From Carposina sasakii (lineage: Eukaryota > Arthropoda > Insecta > Lepidoptera > Carposinidae): a stretch of 64,000 bases of DNA. Location: positions 5,828,001-5,892,000 of the forward strand of contig CP053148.1 of the NCBI GenBank assembly GCA_014607495.2, in the 5' to 3' direction. Position 1 is the stretch's first letter. Each line of letters opens with the position of its first letter. The notes below the pieces were generated by a model. It made no database searches. It had not been told where the DNA came from and was given only the letters and a program-made list of their open reading frames with translations. The position numbers and the translations under genes are program-made. Below are positions 1 to 14,100 of the stretch, one piece after another.

Positions 1-3000
1 GAAACATTATTGTCATGTGATAAGTTGTAGCTTATTTTTTTTTGTAGAAACATTTGGTGAATCTCGTATACTTTTCCTAACATCCGTTATGTCGCAAATT
101 CGATCAGGTTCGCAATCACATGACATGATGGGTGGGAATTTTTTGTCCGCTGTGTATTAACTAGTATAGTTAGCTACATTAACATACTTTTACGCTCTGC
201 TGGTCGTGAGCGTTGCAGAATTAATGTCCAGTGGAAGGCTATTGAACATGTGGCGAGCCGAGCGACGCTCGAACGGCGAGAGCTATAAATGAAGTACCCA
301 CTGAAGTATTAACCACTGAGAATTCGGCCATTGGAATTATCGACGCAATCCGCTCGACGATAATTGAATGGTGGCGTTAAATAAGCAATGATTGTGCCGT
401 ACGCTGCTATTATAGGGCTCCCTAGGCTCCGGTTTTGTCGATTCACGTCGCGCTACAGTCGTGGATGACACATGACGTGATAGTCCATCATCACGCACGC
501 ACCGACGCCGGCGCGTCGCGTCGTCTTGGGGTCGTGAGCGCGACGCCGACTCCAGTCACACTTCGCACCCTGTTAGTAAAGCCGTAAAAGCATCAAACCC
601 CGTTCCCTCTTTGTCTGCAAACACTCGTGTGTTACGTGTACGTACACCACTGAACACGAATATCCACCGTCTAGTCTTCAGACGCTAATACCCGAACGAG
701 ATGACATATATTGTTATATTACATTGTATAAACATTACCGCGCTATGCGACGTACAGAGCTCTACATAATAACATTATGTCAGCCCAATGTAATGTACAC
801 TCGACAGCACATTACCGCGATGTAGACAGATATAGTCTACGTAGATATAGTAAAATTTTCAATGTGAGTGAGGCACTTCAGCGTCTGCTCGCCTCGCTAT
901 ATTGCAGAGGTGTAGAGAATTTGTTGGCGGTTTCAGTGAGAAATGTACGCGACTGTACGCGGGCGTGGGATATGGTGGGTGCGAGACAATTTTTCCTCTG
1001 TATGTAAAGCGCCACATAATATTTCCAAGGAATGGCACGAGAAGATTTATGTTTATGATACGATAGTGGCGTCAATTGAAAGATATGAAGGCGGCGACCT
1101 CTTTTGTGAGGCGTTTCGTGACTCGACATTTTGCGCTCATTCCATATTAAAGAGCACTATTCCTTCAAGCCGTTACGATTCGTTTCCAGCTAAATATAAT
1201 TCTACAAATAACAAAACCTATGCTACCTCGCTTACCCTCAGAGGGTGTAAAAGTATACTTAAATAGTGGCTTTGAGTTAAATCTCTGTATCTTTTTGGGT
1301 ACATAACTAGCTAATTTGCGAATTGCAAAGATAAAATTACATTATTTTGTGAAATGAGCCACGCATGGGCCGGCTGGCTCTTAGCTTGGCCGTGCTCAAA
1401 TTAAAATACGACTCCCGTTCGTCAAGCGCTCAGAAAACGAACAAGAGTGGCGTTTACAGGGCAATCATTATAATGAACGGTTATCGATTTGGTGTACGGC
1501 GTGCTCTTCTAAAGGACCAGAATTTTGTGCGCCCGATTATACCGCAGCCGGCGGCTATGGCCCTAACTGAGTAATCTATGTGCGGCCTTCCGTCGTCACG
1601 ATACCGTCGCCTTATCTTCATCGTTCACTCTTATAATTTTGGGAAATTCATTATAATAACATCTGATAACAATCTAATTATTATAATGTCCTCTTTAACA
1701 TATCCCGTTGTCCGGGGCGAAATTGGAGCGGCCCTGGGACGGGATGATACCTGCACTAATGTAATGGAAATTATTATCTCATCTTTAAACCTTTTGACTG
1801 TTTTTAAAATAAACACATTTAGATACGACTGCACTTCGGCTCTCGGTGTTAAACTGTCCCTTGACGTTCTTTAGGTAGCTGATGGGTTTTTAAGATATTA
1901 ATATCCATAACCATAACCTGATTCAGTATTTGATCTTTATATTAAAATGTCACATTTCAAAGAAAATAAACATATATTTAGAGGTTTAAACAAACAAAAG
2001 GCGTTGAGCAGAATATAAGTATCCCGTTTGAATTTTAACTAAATTGTTGGTATGACAGACGGCTTCGGCTCGAGTGGACGTCGGTCGCCCCCTGTCGGAC
2101 TCTCATCAAATATTGACGATCGACTGAAAGCATACGACCCCGACTCCACACCTACATATACCTACGCTATATCTATATACATGCTCCAGGCAGACATTCG
2201 GTGAAATTCACCAAATGGATTTACTAGACGCATACCTAATGCGGCCACGCCCCTTTTCAATTATACCTAGGCGCATACATAAATAATGAGGTTTGACGAT
2301 TAACCGACGAATGACCGTTCGGAAGGAAGCGTCAATAGTAATTTGAACTATAATTGCTGGGTGGTAAGTTACTATTTATGTAGTGATGTGATTGGATATT
2401 TGAGTTTTCGTGCGGACATATTGGTAGGTTGCTACCGCTGTCAATTTTAATATGCACAAATACTACGATACCAGATATCCATGTTAATGGACAAATAAGT
2501 ATCGTGTTGAGGATTGGACATCTGAATTAGTTTCAAAGCTTTTAATGGTTTAAAGGATAAACGTCACCCCCCGACCTTTTTCCTACCAACAAAATATACC
2601 AACCTAGGAACGTTAAAATATGTAGAATTGGAGAGTTCACTTCGGATTTTGACCAATTCATTGTTAGCAACTACAGTTTTGCATCGAAGCCAATGTTAGC
2701 GGAAATAGGGCAAGTGAGATTCAATATGGTTATGTTCACAGCCACTTGCTAACTTTACACGATTGCACTTGTGCCAGCTTACGAGCATCTGATATCCGTT
2801 CACAATAAAACATTAATACTTCCCCTCTCTTTGCCCAGCACTTTTCATTTGACAGATTGGTCTAAGTAACTGCAGCTTTTTTATGTAATTTATAAGGGTA
2901 ATAAATGAAAGGAGATTCTGTAGTGTTTGCAGTGTCGTCTGAGGGCACGTTAGTTTTATTGGAAGTTGTGTTGGCTTTAGCAGTCGACCGCAGTGAGTCC

Positions 3001-3197
3001 TCTCCTCTCCCTCTGTGCACACACATAATATTGCTTATTTGATTTGATCGACCCTCCGTATAGTATCGTCTCCGTTGTTATTGTTACTGATATCTCCTTG
3101 TGTTTGTCTTACACCTAATAATTGTGGAGTTAGGATTGACGAGATAGTTCGAGAGATTAATCAGTAACTTGAGTATTTGACGAGTGAAATTAATAAG
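1..3197. other. upstream intronic or 5' flanking DNA, no gene
   Basis: No exon can be supported here. GC-richer patches at about 420-660 and 2050-2300 stand out from AT-rich surroundings and could be regulatory. Short open frames at 777-1266 and 1365-1874 overlap on both strands and have no recognisable domain. Confidence 0.4.
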
Positions 3198-3342
3198 TTT
3201 TTTTTTTAGATAAGTATAGAAACATCCATGATTTGGAAACAAACATCAATATTCATCATATCAATGTTTGCAACTACCGGGATTTGAACCTAGGACCTAT
3301 GGCGTCGTAGGCAGGTTTCACTACCTACTAGACCAATCGGCC
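3198..3342 (-). mobile_element. tRNA-derived SINE
   Basis: On the minus strand it begins with a tRNA-like head, GGCCGATTGGTCTAGTAGG, has a B-box-like GGTTCAAATCC, then a tail containing CATGGATG and TTTCTATACTTA, and ends in a run of A (a T run at 3198-3207 on the + strand). This architecture is typical of lepidopteran SINEs. Confidence 0.85.
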
Positions 3343-6190
3343 GTATCATGTATAAAGTATCATGAATGAGATATAATCGATTTGATTGAATTTTTTTTTA
3401 ATAATTTTATATTTACTTGAGCATTATTTTTTGCGCACTATTTGACTCGGTTTTGCTTTACCTATACTAAAGTGCAGCCTTGTTAAGACACAAAATATAT
3501 CCGCCAGTTTGAAGGTTAATCTAAATGGTGGAATGATGACTATCATTGCAGTTCGGATTATATGCCCTTAGTCATATTAGCACATGATAAAAGCCTAATA
3601 GATGCCCTAGAGGCAAACGAGTTGATCGCCGGCCGGCTGATATGCATCAACTTGATCTCGGCATTTTTACTGTCTGGTCCATGGTCTGAGTTCTACTCCG
3701 AGTCACCATTGCCGTTTTGTTAGTGGCATAACATTTGGTATTATCCTATGTCGAGTAAATGATTACAAAATTGGATTCTTTGAATTGGTGGCGTAGATGT
3801 CTTTTGACGTTTAGAGAACGGTTGCCGACCAGTTGCAAGTTAAAAATTAAGCCTGCGTGTGAAAAATGGCAAGACAAACGAAATGAACTCTTTTCTAGCT
3901 AAAATGCACCTTAGCAAAATTATGAGCAAAAATTTAAAATAGCTGTCGGTTTCTTCAATATGGCGGCGGGCGCGGAGGGGGGAATTGTGTATTTTGCATT
4001 TTAAACACACACTAAACATCCTAGACATCAAAAATTCAGAACTACCGGACGTTTGCAAAGTAAAACTCCTCTATTAACTGGACTATAGGTACAATATGAT
4101 CCACGTCTGACAAAAACTAAAATAACTCCTGTTTTATACTGAATAATATCTAAAATTCATTTGTTAATATTTATTTTTAGTTTTCATTAAAGCAATTTCA
4201 ATAAACGGCAACAACAGTAGTAGGTATTCCACTTCAAAAATAACCTAATGTAACGAATTCCTGCATAATCGTATATCCAGGGTAGTGCATTATAATTGCA
4301 TTTGCAAATTTGAAATTCTGATCTGTCATTCCACGTTCAATGTGAATAGCGTTATTTATTCGAAATAGAGCAATGTTATTGTTTGGCTAGGCACTATCTA
4401 ATCGCGTACAAAAAGGGTAATTTTCACGGTAGGTACAGAATAAATAGGTTTGTTGGCGCTTATTCGCCGTTATCGCGAAATTTACATAAAAATCAGGATT
4501 AATACCTGAAATATCGATGTCGCCAATAATGACACGAACGTACATACGTTTTATCGTTCACTATTACTAATTACATGGGTACACGCGAGCGCTGATAGTA
4601 CGCTAGGGATGGGCTTGCTCGATAGTCCTCCGAGTGATCGATATCGAATCGAGACATCATTTAGTACAGTGGATGAATTCGGCATTTTTCTGTAGTAAGT
4701 ACTTGACAATTTTAGCGATTTTAAAAGTAAATAGGTACCTACTTTATCAATTATAAAACATGTTAAAAATACACTTATGGTTTTTTTTATAATTTTGAAA
4801 GCCACATTGGTTTTCACATGCCAATAAATAGTAAAAAGAAGATATACTAAAGTGAATAATTTTTTAAACATTTACCTACTAGTTTATTTATCTGTCACGT
4901 AACTAGTTAAAGTATATGACATACAAAAACAAGTTAATAATGCCCTTTACTCTGCTATTCTCGATATCGATGATAGTGACAGCACAACATTGGTCCATCC
5001 AACATGGCGGCCGCTTTGTAACCGAAGCCCGGCTTTATCGCGCGAACGCCTCGGGTTTGCGTCGACTCACGTTACAATACTAAAACACGTTTTACAAAAA
5101 CTATTCACTGTCATCCCTACGACTGAATACCCATTTTATGTTAGGTTTCTGAATTGTACTGAAAATACCTATGTAGGCAAATATTGTTTTTCACACAATT
5201 TTTATCTTGCAGAGTTTTCAAAATTTTCTTAGTTGATGGAAAAGGGTAGGTAACTCTCGGTACATTAAAAATAAAATAATAAGTGTAGAGAAAATAAGTT
5301 ATTTATTACACCTACTTATAAATTATACGTTCACAATATTTTCCGTCTCGTTGTGTTCGTCACTTTAGCTAATCACAAAATCACAAAAACCAAATATTGT
5401 ATGCTATAATAATTTCACAAATAAAAATACCTAGCTAGGTACTGTACCTGCATCTCAAAGACAAACAGTTTGGACGTGGAACAAAAAAATCCAGGAAAGG
5501 GCAACCTTAAAATGTTGATTTTAATATCAAACAAATCCTTAGACTTTTGCGCTCTGTTTGGAGAAAACAAGTTGGCCTCCTCAAACGAACCATTAGACGC
5601 TCAAGTGGGGTTGTTGTGTGCCTAGTAACTTATTCTATTATTTCTAAGTCAACTATGCTCCAATGTTTGACCAAATCTGTTGACGTCCTTACTTCTTAAG
5701 TCCCTTTGATCTTTGCCGACAATAAAACGTTTGAACGGGCAGAATTTAATTAATGTCATGCAAATGATTCTCAAAGTGTTTTGTTTTCTACGGCTTCAGG
5801 GATAGAGATAATAACATTATATAAATCTGTAATAATAATCTATTCATTAAAGAAACCTAAAGGGATCTTGAAGAAAAGCTCCTGGTGTTTTGGAAACTGT
5901 CAATACAAGTACCTACCCTAATATGAATAAATATAGAGTGGAATCGGAATAACGTTACTCGGATGTGTAAATTGTCTGGGTGTAGGGTTGTAGACTAAGC
6001 TGAAGAATCTTTTAATTATAAGTCGGCTTATGTACACTGTGTGTGTAAGATAGGTAAACTAGTAATTCACACTTTTTTACATGACTTCTATACATTACGT
6101 ACATAGCTTACACAATATAAAATTGTTACGTAAGTACATCCAGAATAAATAGCTTATAGAGACTATTCTAACCTTTAAATTTAACGGAAT
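3343..6190. other. AT-rich non-coding DNA, no gene
   Basis: No coding exon recognised. A YY1/Pho-like CAACATGGCGGCC lies near 5003. Blocks at 4590-4680 and 4950-4975 contain repeated CGATATCGA-type words and look like degraded repeat. Confidence 0.4.
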
Positions 6191-6191
6191 T

Positions 6192-6309
6192 ACCATGAAA
6201 TTTTAACACAGGAATGTTTCCATCGTAGAAGCGAGATGTCGCTCTATACTGCTTATAGTGGTGTCTCGCTTCCACAATGAAACCAGTCATACTTTATAGT
6301 CCATGGTTA
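6192..6309. repeat. short foldback repeat (GTTTCCAT family)
   Basis: Imperfect inverted repeat: ACCATG and TTTCCATCGTAGAAGCGAGA on the left, TCTCGCTTCCACAATGAAAC and CCATGGT on the right. Related fragments occur at 6728-6790 and 8301-8395, so this is a dispersed family rather than a unique hairpin. Confidence 0.7.
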
Positions 6310-6727
6310 CTCCCCAGGTATTATATGGTATAATCTTGTATGTAGGCGAATCAATTTTACTTTTCCACAAAATATCTGCAATGATACGATTCAATATTGC
6401 TATTAATTAAATATAACCTAGACACTAACAATATTTTACAAATTTGAGAAAGGTTTTGCACACCTAATCGTCTGTCGTCAAAAAATCCTTCCATTATACA
6501 AAATCAAATTACTCGAATTTTAATTCGCTCGAAAAAAGGAAAAGCTTTACTTTAGAATTCAAAATAAAGCAACATTCAAAATGAATTTCAGCAAGAAATT
6601 TGGAATTCAAGCTCTTATCACGTTACACTAATTATTTCCACGAACTAATTCGAGCATCAGGGTCGTCAGGACAATCGGCCGGCAAGCGGGACTTATCCAG
6701 GGGGGATATCGTTAAGACTTGAGCAGG

Positions 6728-6790
6728 ACTATTTCCATTGTGAAAAGGCGATGTCGCATGTCGTTCTACACTCACTACCAATATGGAAAA
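6728..6790. repeat. fragment of the GTTTCCAT foldback family
   Basis: Contains ATTTCCATTGTG and GCGATGTCGC, matching one arm of the element at 6192-6309 but lacking its palindromic partner. Confidence 0.5.
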
Positions 6791-6953
6791 GATCCATTTT
6801 GACAGTTCAGGCTAACCTGAGATTAGGGGTACCCATGAAATAGTAAAAAAAATTTAGTGGAAATATTTATGAAAGTTGGATGGAAGTGACGAAAATTTTA
6901 AAAACAGATATGTCGATATATTATTATTGAATATTGTACTAAGTGTGTATAGA

Positions 6954-7080
6954 CCTACTATTAGTGAATATCGAAAGTATTAGTAAAACAGTAAGTACTT
7001 ACAGATCAAAATGAAGTCAGTTTTAATCTGTAGGTACTCGTACTTGCTGTTTTACCTATAGTTTCGATATTCACTATAGG
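6954..7080. repeat. inverted repeat (MITE-like hairpin)
   Basis: Left arm reads CCTACTATTAGTGAATATCG and AAAACAGTAAGTACTTACAG; the right arm at 7025-7080 is its imperfect reverse complement ending CGATATTCACTATAGG. Arms of about 55 bases flank a loop of about 20 bases. Confidence 0.8.
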
Positions 7081-7801
7081 CTTACATTCGCCTCAATTAC
7101 ACCATAGTCTACGTCACTGGCTGTAGTAGATACTTATTTTATTTGAGCAAGTGGTTTCAGAACGTCTCATGCAACTACTCCAAGAGCTAGAAATCGTATT
7201 TATTTGCATTTCCGTGCAGTATAATGAAGAAAATGAACCACTTATTTTTAATATCCCCCCTATAATGCTTGATAAATAATATCAAATTAGATGAATGACT
7301 TGTTTATTAGATTTTATTCGTTTATTCACAATGGAGTTTTATTGCATACACGATTTTATTCAAGTCGGATGTACGAGTAAGCAGTCTTTTTATAACTTTG
7401 AAGCGAATTTAGATGTCTATCTCATAGATAAGGTTATTTCTTTTTATTAGGCAAGTGCAACATGAGCAAAAATTTATACCTACACGCAGATAATGCTTGT
7501 ACGTAACAGGTGTAACGTAATTTACATGGTTTTTGTTGTATTGTTTTATCAAAAACATGTTAAGATACGATAATAACATTATTTTGTCAAATGATAAAGT
7601 ATATTCCATTTTGTACCTACCTGTTGAATTTCTAGCGTGTCAGTCAACTAAGTATGAGTAGTTCCAATAAATTACTAAATGATCTTAACATTGATTAAAT
7701 TATCACCAAAGAAGCTAATAAAGCAGTCGCCATTCCCTTTCCATATAAACCATTTTGTCCCAATCCCCTCGCAAATAACTGATCAGCATTTAACTCGACA
7801 G

Positions 7802-8170
7802 TTGCTGGTCGGCAACAGCGGGGCGGGCACCGGAGGCGCGGCGACGTCCCCGGACGGAGGCTCCAGCTCCGCGCCACCCCTGTCCCCGGGCGGCTCCGGG
7901 GTCGTCGGCGGAGCCCTGTCGCCCGGCGCCGGCAGCCACGCCAGCACGCCCGTCGCCGCCTGCTGCGACACACCTCGCCCCATCATCACCGACCCTGTCT
8001 CCGGCCAGACAGTCTGCTCCTGCCAGTATGATGGAGCTCGCCTGGCTCTATCTTCTTACCCGAGATTGTCCAGCGCGGCCGTTGGCGTCTACGGAACCCC
8101 CTACCCGTCCTCAGATCAGAATCCTTATCCGAGCATCGGGGTCGACAGCTCGGCGTTCTACTCGCCTTTG
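7802..8170 (+). CDS. caup: caup coding exon, N-terminal conserved block (first visible exon)
   Basis: Encodes 123 residues: a Gly/Ser/Pro-rich low-complexity stretch, then [18 protein letters not shown], a Ser/Tyr segment and [11 protein letters not shown]. The donor after 8170 is a perfect GTAAGT and the intron is phase 0. The acceptor is either CGACAG ending at 7801 or GATCAG ending at 7786, which would add five codons in the same frame; a pyrimidine-rich tract lies at 7751-7770. I chose 7802 because fly araucan also has Leu-Leu after its N-terminal Gln. The frame stays open upstream to 7679, but that Met context does not look like an Iroquois start. The exon is strongly GC-rich in AT-rich surroundings. 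Confidence 0.88.
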
Positions 8171-11100
8171 GTAAGTCTTTTCTAATTGACAGCTTCACTT
8201 TTGGGAACAGGAAGGCTGGTTCAGTATTTAAAGATATTGCTAAAGCTGCCTTAGTGACCAGAAGCATTTAACCGTAAACTCTTAAATATTTATAGACCAG
8301 TCTGACATCGCTATCAGCACTGTAAAGCGACATCGCGCTTCCACAATGGAAATAATCCTTTAAGAATTCATAGTTACCCCGTTGGCTAACTCTTTATAAG
8401 AGGCCCATCTTCTATCAAATTCCCACTGAACCAGCCTTGCTAGTAAGAAGTGTAAACGTCTCTGGTCTCTACCTCTTTATCTCAGTTTTATTATAGAAGA
8501 AACGATGTAATTTCACGTTTCGATGCAGTTTACTCCAATGGAAATAGAATAACGCATGACATCGGTCTTTACTGTTATTGCCAACGCCATCGTCTCCAAA
8601 CCTAGAGCGGACATGCATTGCAAATTGGCCGTTTGCCGTTTTATCCGTACGAAGCAGAGTTTATCGCGCTCGGGAATGATACAAGTAACATGTTTGGGTC
8701 TGTGTAGCGTGCCCGCGAACCGGTCCGAGCGGGCCAGCAACTAGCGACACCTTGCGGGCTCTGTGCTCCATACTTCGACACGGCACATTTAAATTAACTT
8801 TAACAGTCGATTTAATAAAAATGAACATTACTTTAACAATTACTTTATATGACTTTTTCTTTTAAACACTTATTGTAGCAATCCTGTTGATTTACTCGTA
8901 ATTATCGATGTGCAAAAACAAGACACCACTCCAATTTGTGGTTGTATATAGAATGACAAGACTACACTTCGGTTTTAACGCCTTGTCGGTTGGAAACGGG
9001 GACAAATGAGCGGTCTCCGTGCGCGGCTGCCTTAATCCCTATAAGGGCCTAAAGTCGCGAAAGATTCGAGTGCGTAGGCTTTTAAGGCACTCGATATAAA
9101 TTTACACTAGCGCTGTTAATTCTGCTCGTGACATGAGACTGTTCTCAGATTCATTTTTTACTTTACCAGGTAGGTTCACGAGGAGCACACGTGAAATCCG
9201 CTAAGCCGCGTAAATCCTATTGAGCAAAGATGATCCGATTTTTTGTGAAGTGTTCGAGGAATTTCCGAGACTAATCCGAAAACGTGGAATCGTTTCACAA
9301 CGGATATTTTCCACCAGCCGGAGCTCGCTTATTGAATTTGTTTCACTCCTTTGTTTTATAGCCTGAATATTTTGCGGCTAAAGCAGCTAAACTGTTTGAT
9401 TGCAAGAAAGATAATGTGAAACAAAAACCTAAATTATTCATGGTTTTACAATTTTATGAAATTTTTCGTTCGTTCACCTCCACGTTTCGATACGATATAA
9501 TATCATATGAGCGGAGGTATTTCTGAATGCATCCTAAATAGTGAACAGCGGCGAGTGATCCCTATCTGTCATTGTAGCTATTTAACAAGGTTTGGCGCGT
9601 AGTGAGTGACCCTGCATGTTTAATAACAGGTGTTTAGTATACAGCTACAGTGTGGTGTCATTGTGTTTCGCTCGTATCCAGCTCACGACGAGCAGGTTTC
9701 ATGCAAGCGACAATTTAGCGAACAATGCAGACGCTCAACCACAAATGCATTCATGCCCGTTTCTGGCTATATAAGTCTTCATGGACGCTCGTAGGGGAAA
9801 AGACTGTATAGCGTCGGCTTAGGGTTGGAATTACAACGGGTCCGGGGCTTGAAAAAAATTCTACAGCCATTTTTGTACGAACGCGACTCCGGTGGCGCCG
9901 TCTGTTGGGCTCGAGAGGAACAACAATACACGCAGCGCCATCTTTTATCTATTGTACGGTTTTGATAATCAATAATAAAAAGGGGATTGTTCGCACAGAG
10001 ACATAATAATGCGACGGGTTAACGACTTAATGGCTTTTTTTATATAATGTTTTGGGAGGACATGGTTTTCAATTTATTGTAACGTTATTAGTTTCCAATA
10101 AGGTTTTTGATAGTGTCGGACTGTAGTACAGGGATAATTCCTTTAGTTAAACTTTAAGATAAAATTTTAAATGCTAATTAACCGAAATTACGATGAAAAA
10201 AAAAAACTAAAAAAAGGTTGAGTTTTCTAGTCCAAAGAATACAAAACACCATCAAGCGCTTTTTATGATTAATTTTTAATTATACTTTAGGTAAGTAGGT
10301 AGATATCTCTCTCTACTACCCATGTAGGTAAGTAGAGTCTGAAAAGTATAATTAAAAACATTTTTTCTTCTATAACTCTTTAACAATACTACCAAAAATA
10401 TAGACAAAGAAAACTGGCAAATATTTTAAATATGTACCTTAATAGTTAATATTGTAATAAATAAATATCAACCCCATTATCTTAGGTGGCCGCATCCGAG
10501 TCGCGAGTCGTGACAAACAATTTAATATAAACGAATTGCGAGATGCTATAAAATAAAATCTTTCATCGCAAGCATGGCGGCATGTGCGTCGGCTATCGTG
10601 TCGCATGCGATACATTCTCGACTGTTTATTGCGAACGGAAATCTCGAACCCTTCCCCCATACTGCGCGTTATGGCCCACTGATAGACATATGAAGGCGAC
10701 AACCCAAATTAATGACGGAGTTGCGAGCGCGAAAAGCAACAGCTCTCTTTCATCTCACAAAAAAAAACATGGAAACAACTGTACAAATTTCGATACGCAT
10801 GCCCCATCTTGGTGTAACTGAACCAAATTATCTTTTTTATGGCGCCCTGAAACGCAGCGGAATTCGCGCCATAAAGTAGACACAGGAGCCTCCGAACAGA
10901 TCTTAACGGCAGATACTTTCTCGATTCATTATCGCGACCAAATTAAAAGTTTCGCAAAAAAAAAGAAAACTGTAAACCAAAAAACTTGGAAGCGGCTCGG
11001 GGCCGCCTGTAATCGTAACAAAACGCCAATTTAAATACATCACTAATCTTAAGTCAAAGAGCATAAGTTTAGGAAAAGAGAGCACAGATTGAATTAAAAA

Positions 11101-14100
11101 GGGGAGTCGGAACGAGATGGCATTGCGCAGGAGAATTGAGTGGGACCGAGAGGGAGAGAATAAATAAAAGTGAAGAGGAACCAGGCGAATTGAGAATAGC
11201 CATTAAGGTGTTAATGAGGGTCTTATTAAGCCGTCTCCTCCCTGTGGGTGGTCCGTCCGAAGTGGCCGCTTTGTTCATTAATCACTAGAGATTAACCATC
11301 GACCTAATTATCGAATTTATATCGAGCAATAACAATAGCTGCTGCCAGCAAGGCATGTTATCTTTGTCTGCAATTTCTCGAAGCAAATTTTTATTATCCG
11401 CCAGTTGAAAGTGAATTTCAATGCACAGTTAAAGGAGATAATAAAATTTTTTGAATTACCGATTGATGAAAACTGAATTGATGGGAGAAAATTTTTAATG
11501 CGGTCTTGTACCTACGTTTGAAATTGCCGGATATTGCAATCAAATAGATAATAACCAGCCTATTATATTATTTATTGAAACTTAATGGATTTATTTATTA
11601 CGTGTTTTAAGCAGAAATCTTAATGCTTATTTATCCAGGTTTTTGTATCTAAATCGATCTTCTGCAGATTAAAGGCATTAAAGCAGATGGATCTATCGTT
11701 TTTAATCAAAACAATAAAACAGTAGTAAATAGCGAAGCTTCATAGTTGCTTAGAGTACTTATAGCTATTCGTTCAGATTGTAAAAGATCTGGGTGGTCCT
11801 CGCTAGCCACAAAATGATAAATGTTTTACAACATTAAATGTATAAATACAAGAGCATTTAATTCGATTAATTAGTGAGCGACCTTGGTAGTGTAATGAAG
11901 CTTTATTTTCTTACTAATTAACAGCAACGAAAGCAGTGAAGCGAGCTCGTGCCATTGCTAATGTAATTCGAACTTGGACTCTTTTGTCACAAAAAAGTGA
12001 AACTTGAGCAAATACTCGTAATGAGAGCATCTTTAACGCAAATTAAATTGCATCTTTGAATTGTTATTCGTAGGATATTTATTCTATCCCTTGGTGCTCT
12101 GCCTACCCCGTAAGGGATAAAGGCGTGATTATAAGTATATGTTTATTCTATCATTTAATTTAGTACCATTACTACTTCACACCATTGACTTGCGAGGGAG
12201 ATTCTGCATGGACAAAAATTTCGATGCCGTTAATAGGTTGCAGATTTTTGTTCTGAAATTATCTAGGTAGGTACACTAAATATAAGTTCATACATATTAT
12301 TTAAACTATCCAGTTTCTGTGTCATTTTGATCAAATTCTACCATGCCCTCAACTTACGCAATTTTTTTAAATATATGTATTTTTTAATATAAACTCTATG
12401 TAAAATTTACATTTGACATTTGACAATATTCAGCATAAACAGTGTTTAATTTAAATGAAATTGTATTAGGCGTTACAATTCGGAAGTTCAAACCTTCACT
12501 ATGGGTGCGCCCACCACCGGGCCCTACACCCTCCACTGACCCTCGGATCTGATAACTCATAACTGCGAAAACTTGCACTTGCACTAACTACAATCGCCAC
12601 GAGAAACCAGCGGTTCTATGTTGATATAGAGATGAAATTCAGTTTAAATGACCAACTAACAGCCAATTGCAATAATCGAACTTAAGAGATTGTTTTCAAA
12701 ACTCATATTAGTAATTCGTCAATAATTGTTTTCATAAAAACTCAAAATGAAAAAATATATAATTTGTCTTGATCTCTAGTGTCGAATGAAATAGACTGCT
12801 AGTGGCTATGTAGCATGAAAATCCACCTTTAATCGTCAAAATAAATGGTCGTTACACACTAAACCATGTATTTAGGTATGTACATCTAAATGGATAACAT
12901 ATCAATATGATTGCGTCGAAACATAATCGGGGTAGATAAAAAATAGATAATGTCATAATAACTTTTCAGTTTGATATACCGAAAGCAATAAATTATTAAT
13001 GTACGAGCAATTGTGGGGCAAGTTCTTTGTGATGCGATCGCCTATCTGTATGTTACTATACCTTAGAGAAGATAATATTGCTTTTCACTTTTACCTCCGA
13101 GATTCCATCCTTTTAGTACGGTTTCTAAGTTTCCAACTTAAACTTTTTCTTTACTATAAATACAATATTTTATTCAATACCTAACTTATACAATCTTTAA
13201 CATTTATTTATCTTAACTTTTTCTTTCTACCTATCCTAAACGAGATGGATTATTCGTTAGGTTTAAGTATGGCGATGGCCACCACAACGTGGGTTAGTCA
13301 AACACAAGTAAATCTTAAAATATAAGTTAATTGGAAATAATTATTCTTCATTGTTGACTTAACGTACCTACACAAAAAACTGGATCTCCTTTACATATAA
13401 TCTTGCAGTTCAGGTTACCCCATTTCGGAAACATAGCCGTGTATTTATGCATGCTTTCATACTATAGGGGCACAACTCGAAAAAAAAATGGTTATTAGGA
13501 AAATGCGTTTAAGATGTTTGCGTATTGATTTTGTATCGATATATTATAAAACTCGAAATCACAAAATTTTCGAAATGTGTCCCTATAGTATGAAAGCTGC
13601 GATAACCTATGCAAGATTTGCAAAATATCACCTTTAGAGCTAGCGAGCGTTACTTACTTAGTGATTTCTTGCCTACAACACATTGAAAAAATTATAGTAA
13701 TATCCTGCATTATGTGTTAACAATATTGTATTAATAAAGGTACACTGCGGTAATATAATAACAGCTAGTTGTAGCGCGTCACGGTTCTTGTTCACAGCGA
13801 TAAATCAACTGGAAACAACCTGACCTTTTGTCCTATGCTAACTAGAAAACTAACATTTTACATGACATGAATGCATACTAAGGCCGTGTCATAAGTTAAC
13901 ACATGTCAGCTGGTAAAATTCCATTTACTGACGTGTCATTTTGTCGACAACAGATTTTTGCCGAACGCAACAATAGCTTTTTATACTTGTTTCAGGTGTT
14001 TGGGAATTAACCTAGTGTCATTTAGGTACATTTGTAAATAAGAGAAACAGATAATGTTGATCATAGGAATGCGTGGTTCAATTTAAATTGTATTAATTTA

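Noticed and set aside
3540..3575. Possible caup first exon (CAGTTCGGATTATA resembles Gln-Phe-Gly-Leu-Tyr coding)
   Set aside because: No in-frame upstream Met with Iroquois-like residues and no clear donor; chance similarity.
7695..8267. Minus-strand frames of 68-93 codons over the first visible exon
   Set aside because: Arg/Pro-rich shadows of the GC-rich Gly/Ser/Pro-coding exon.
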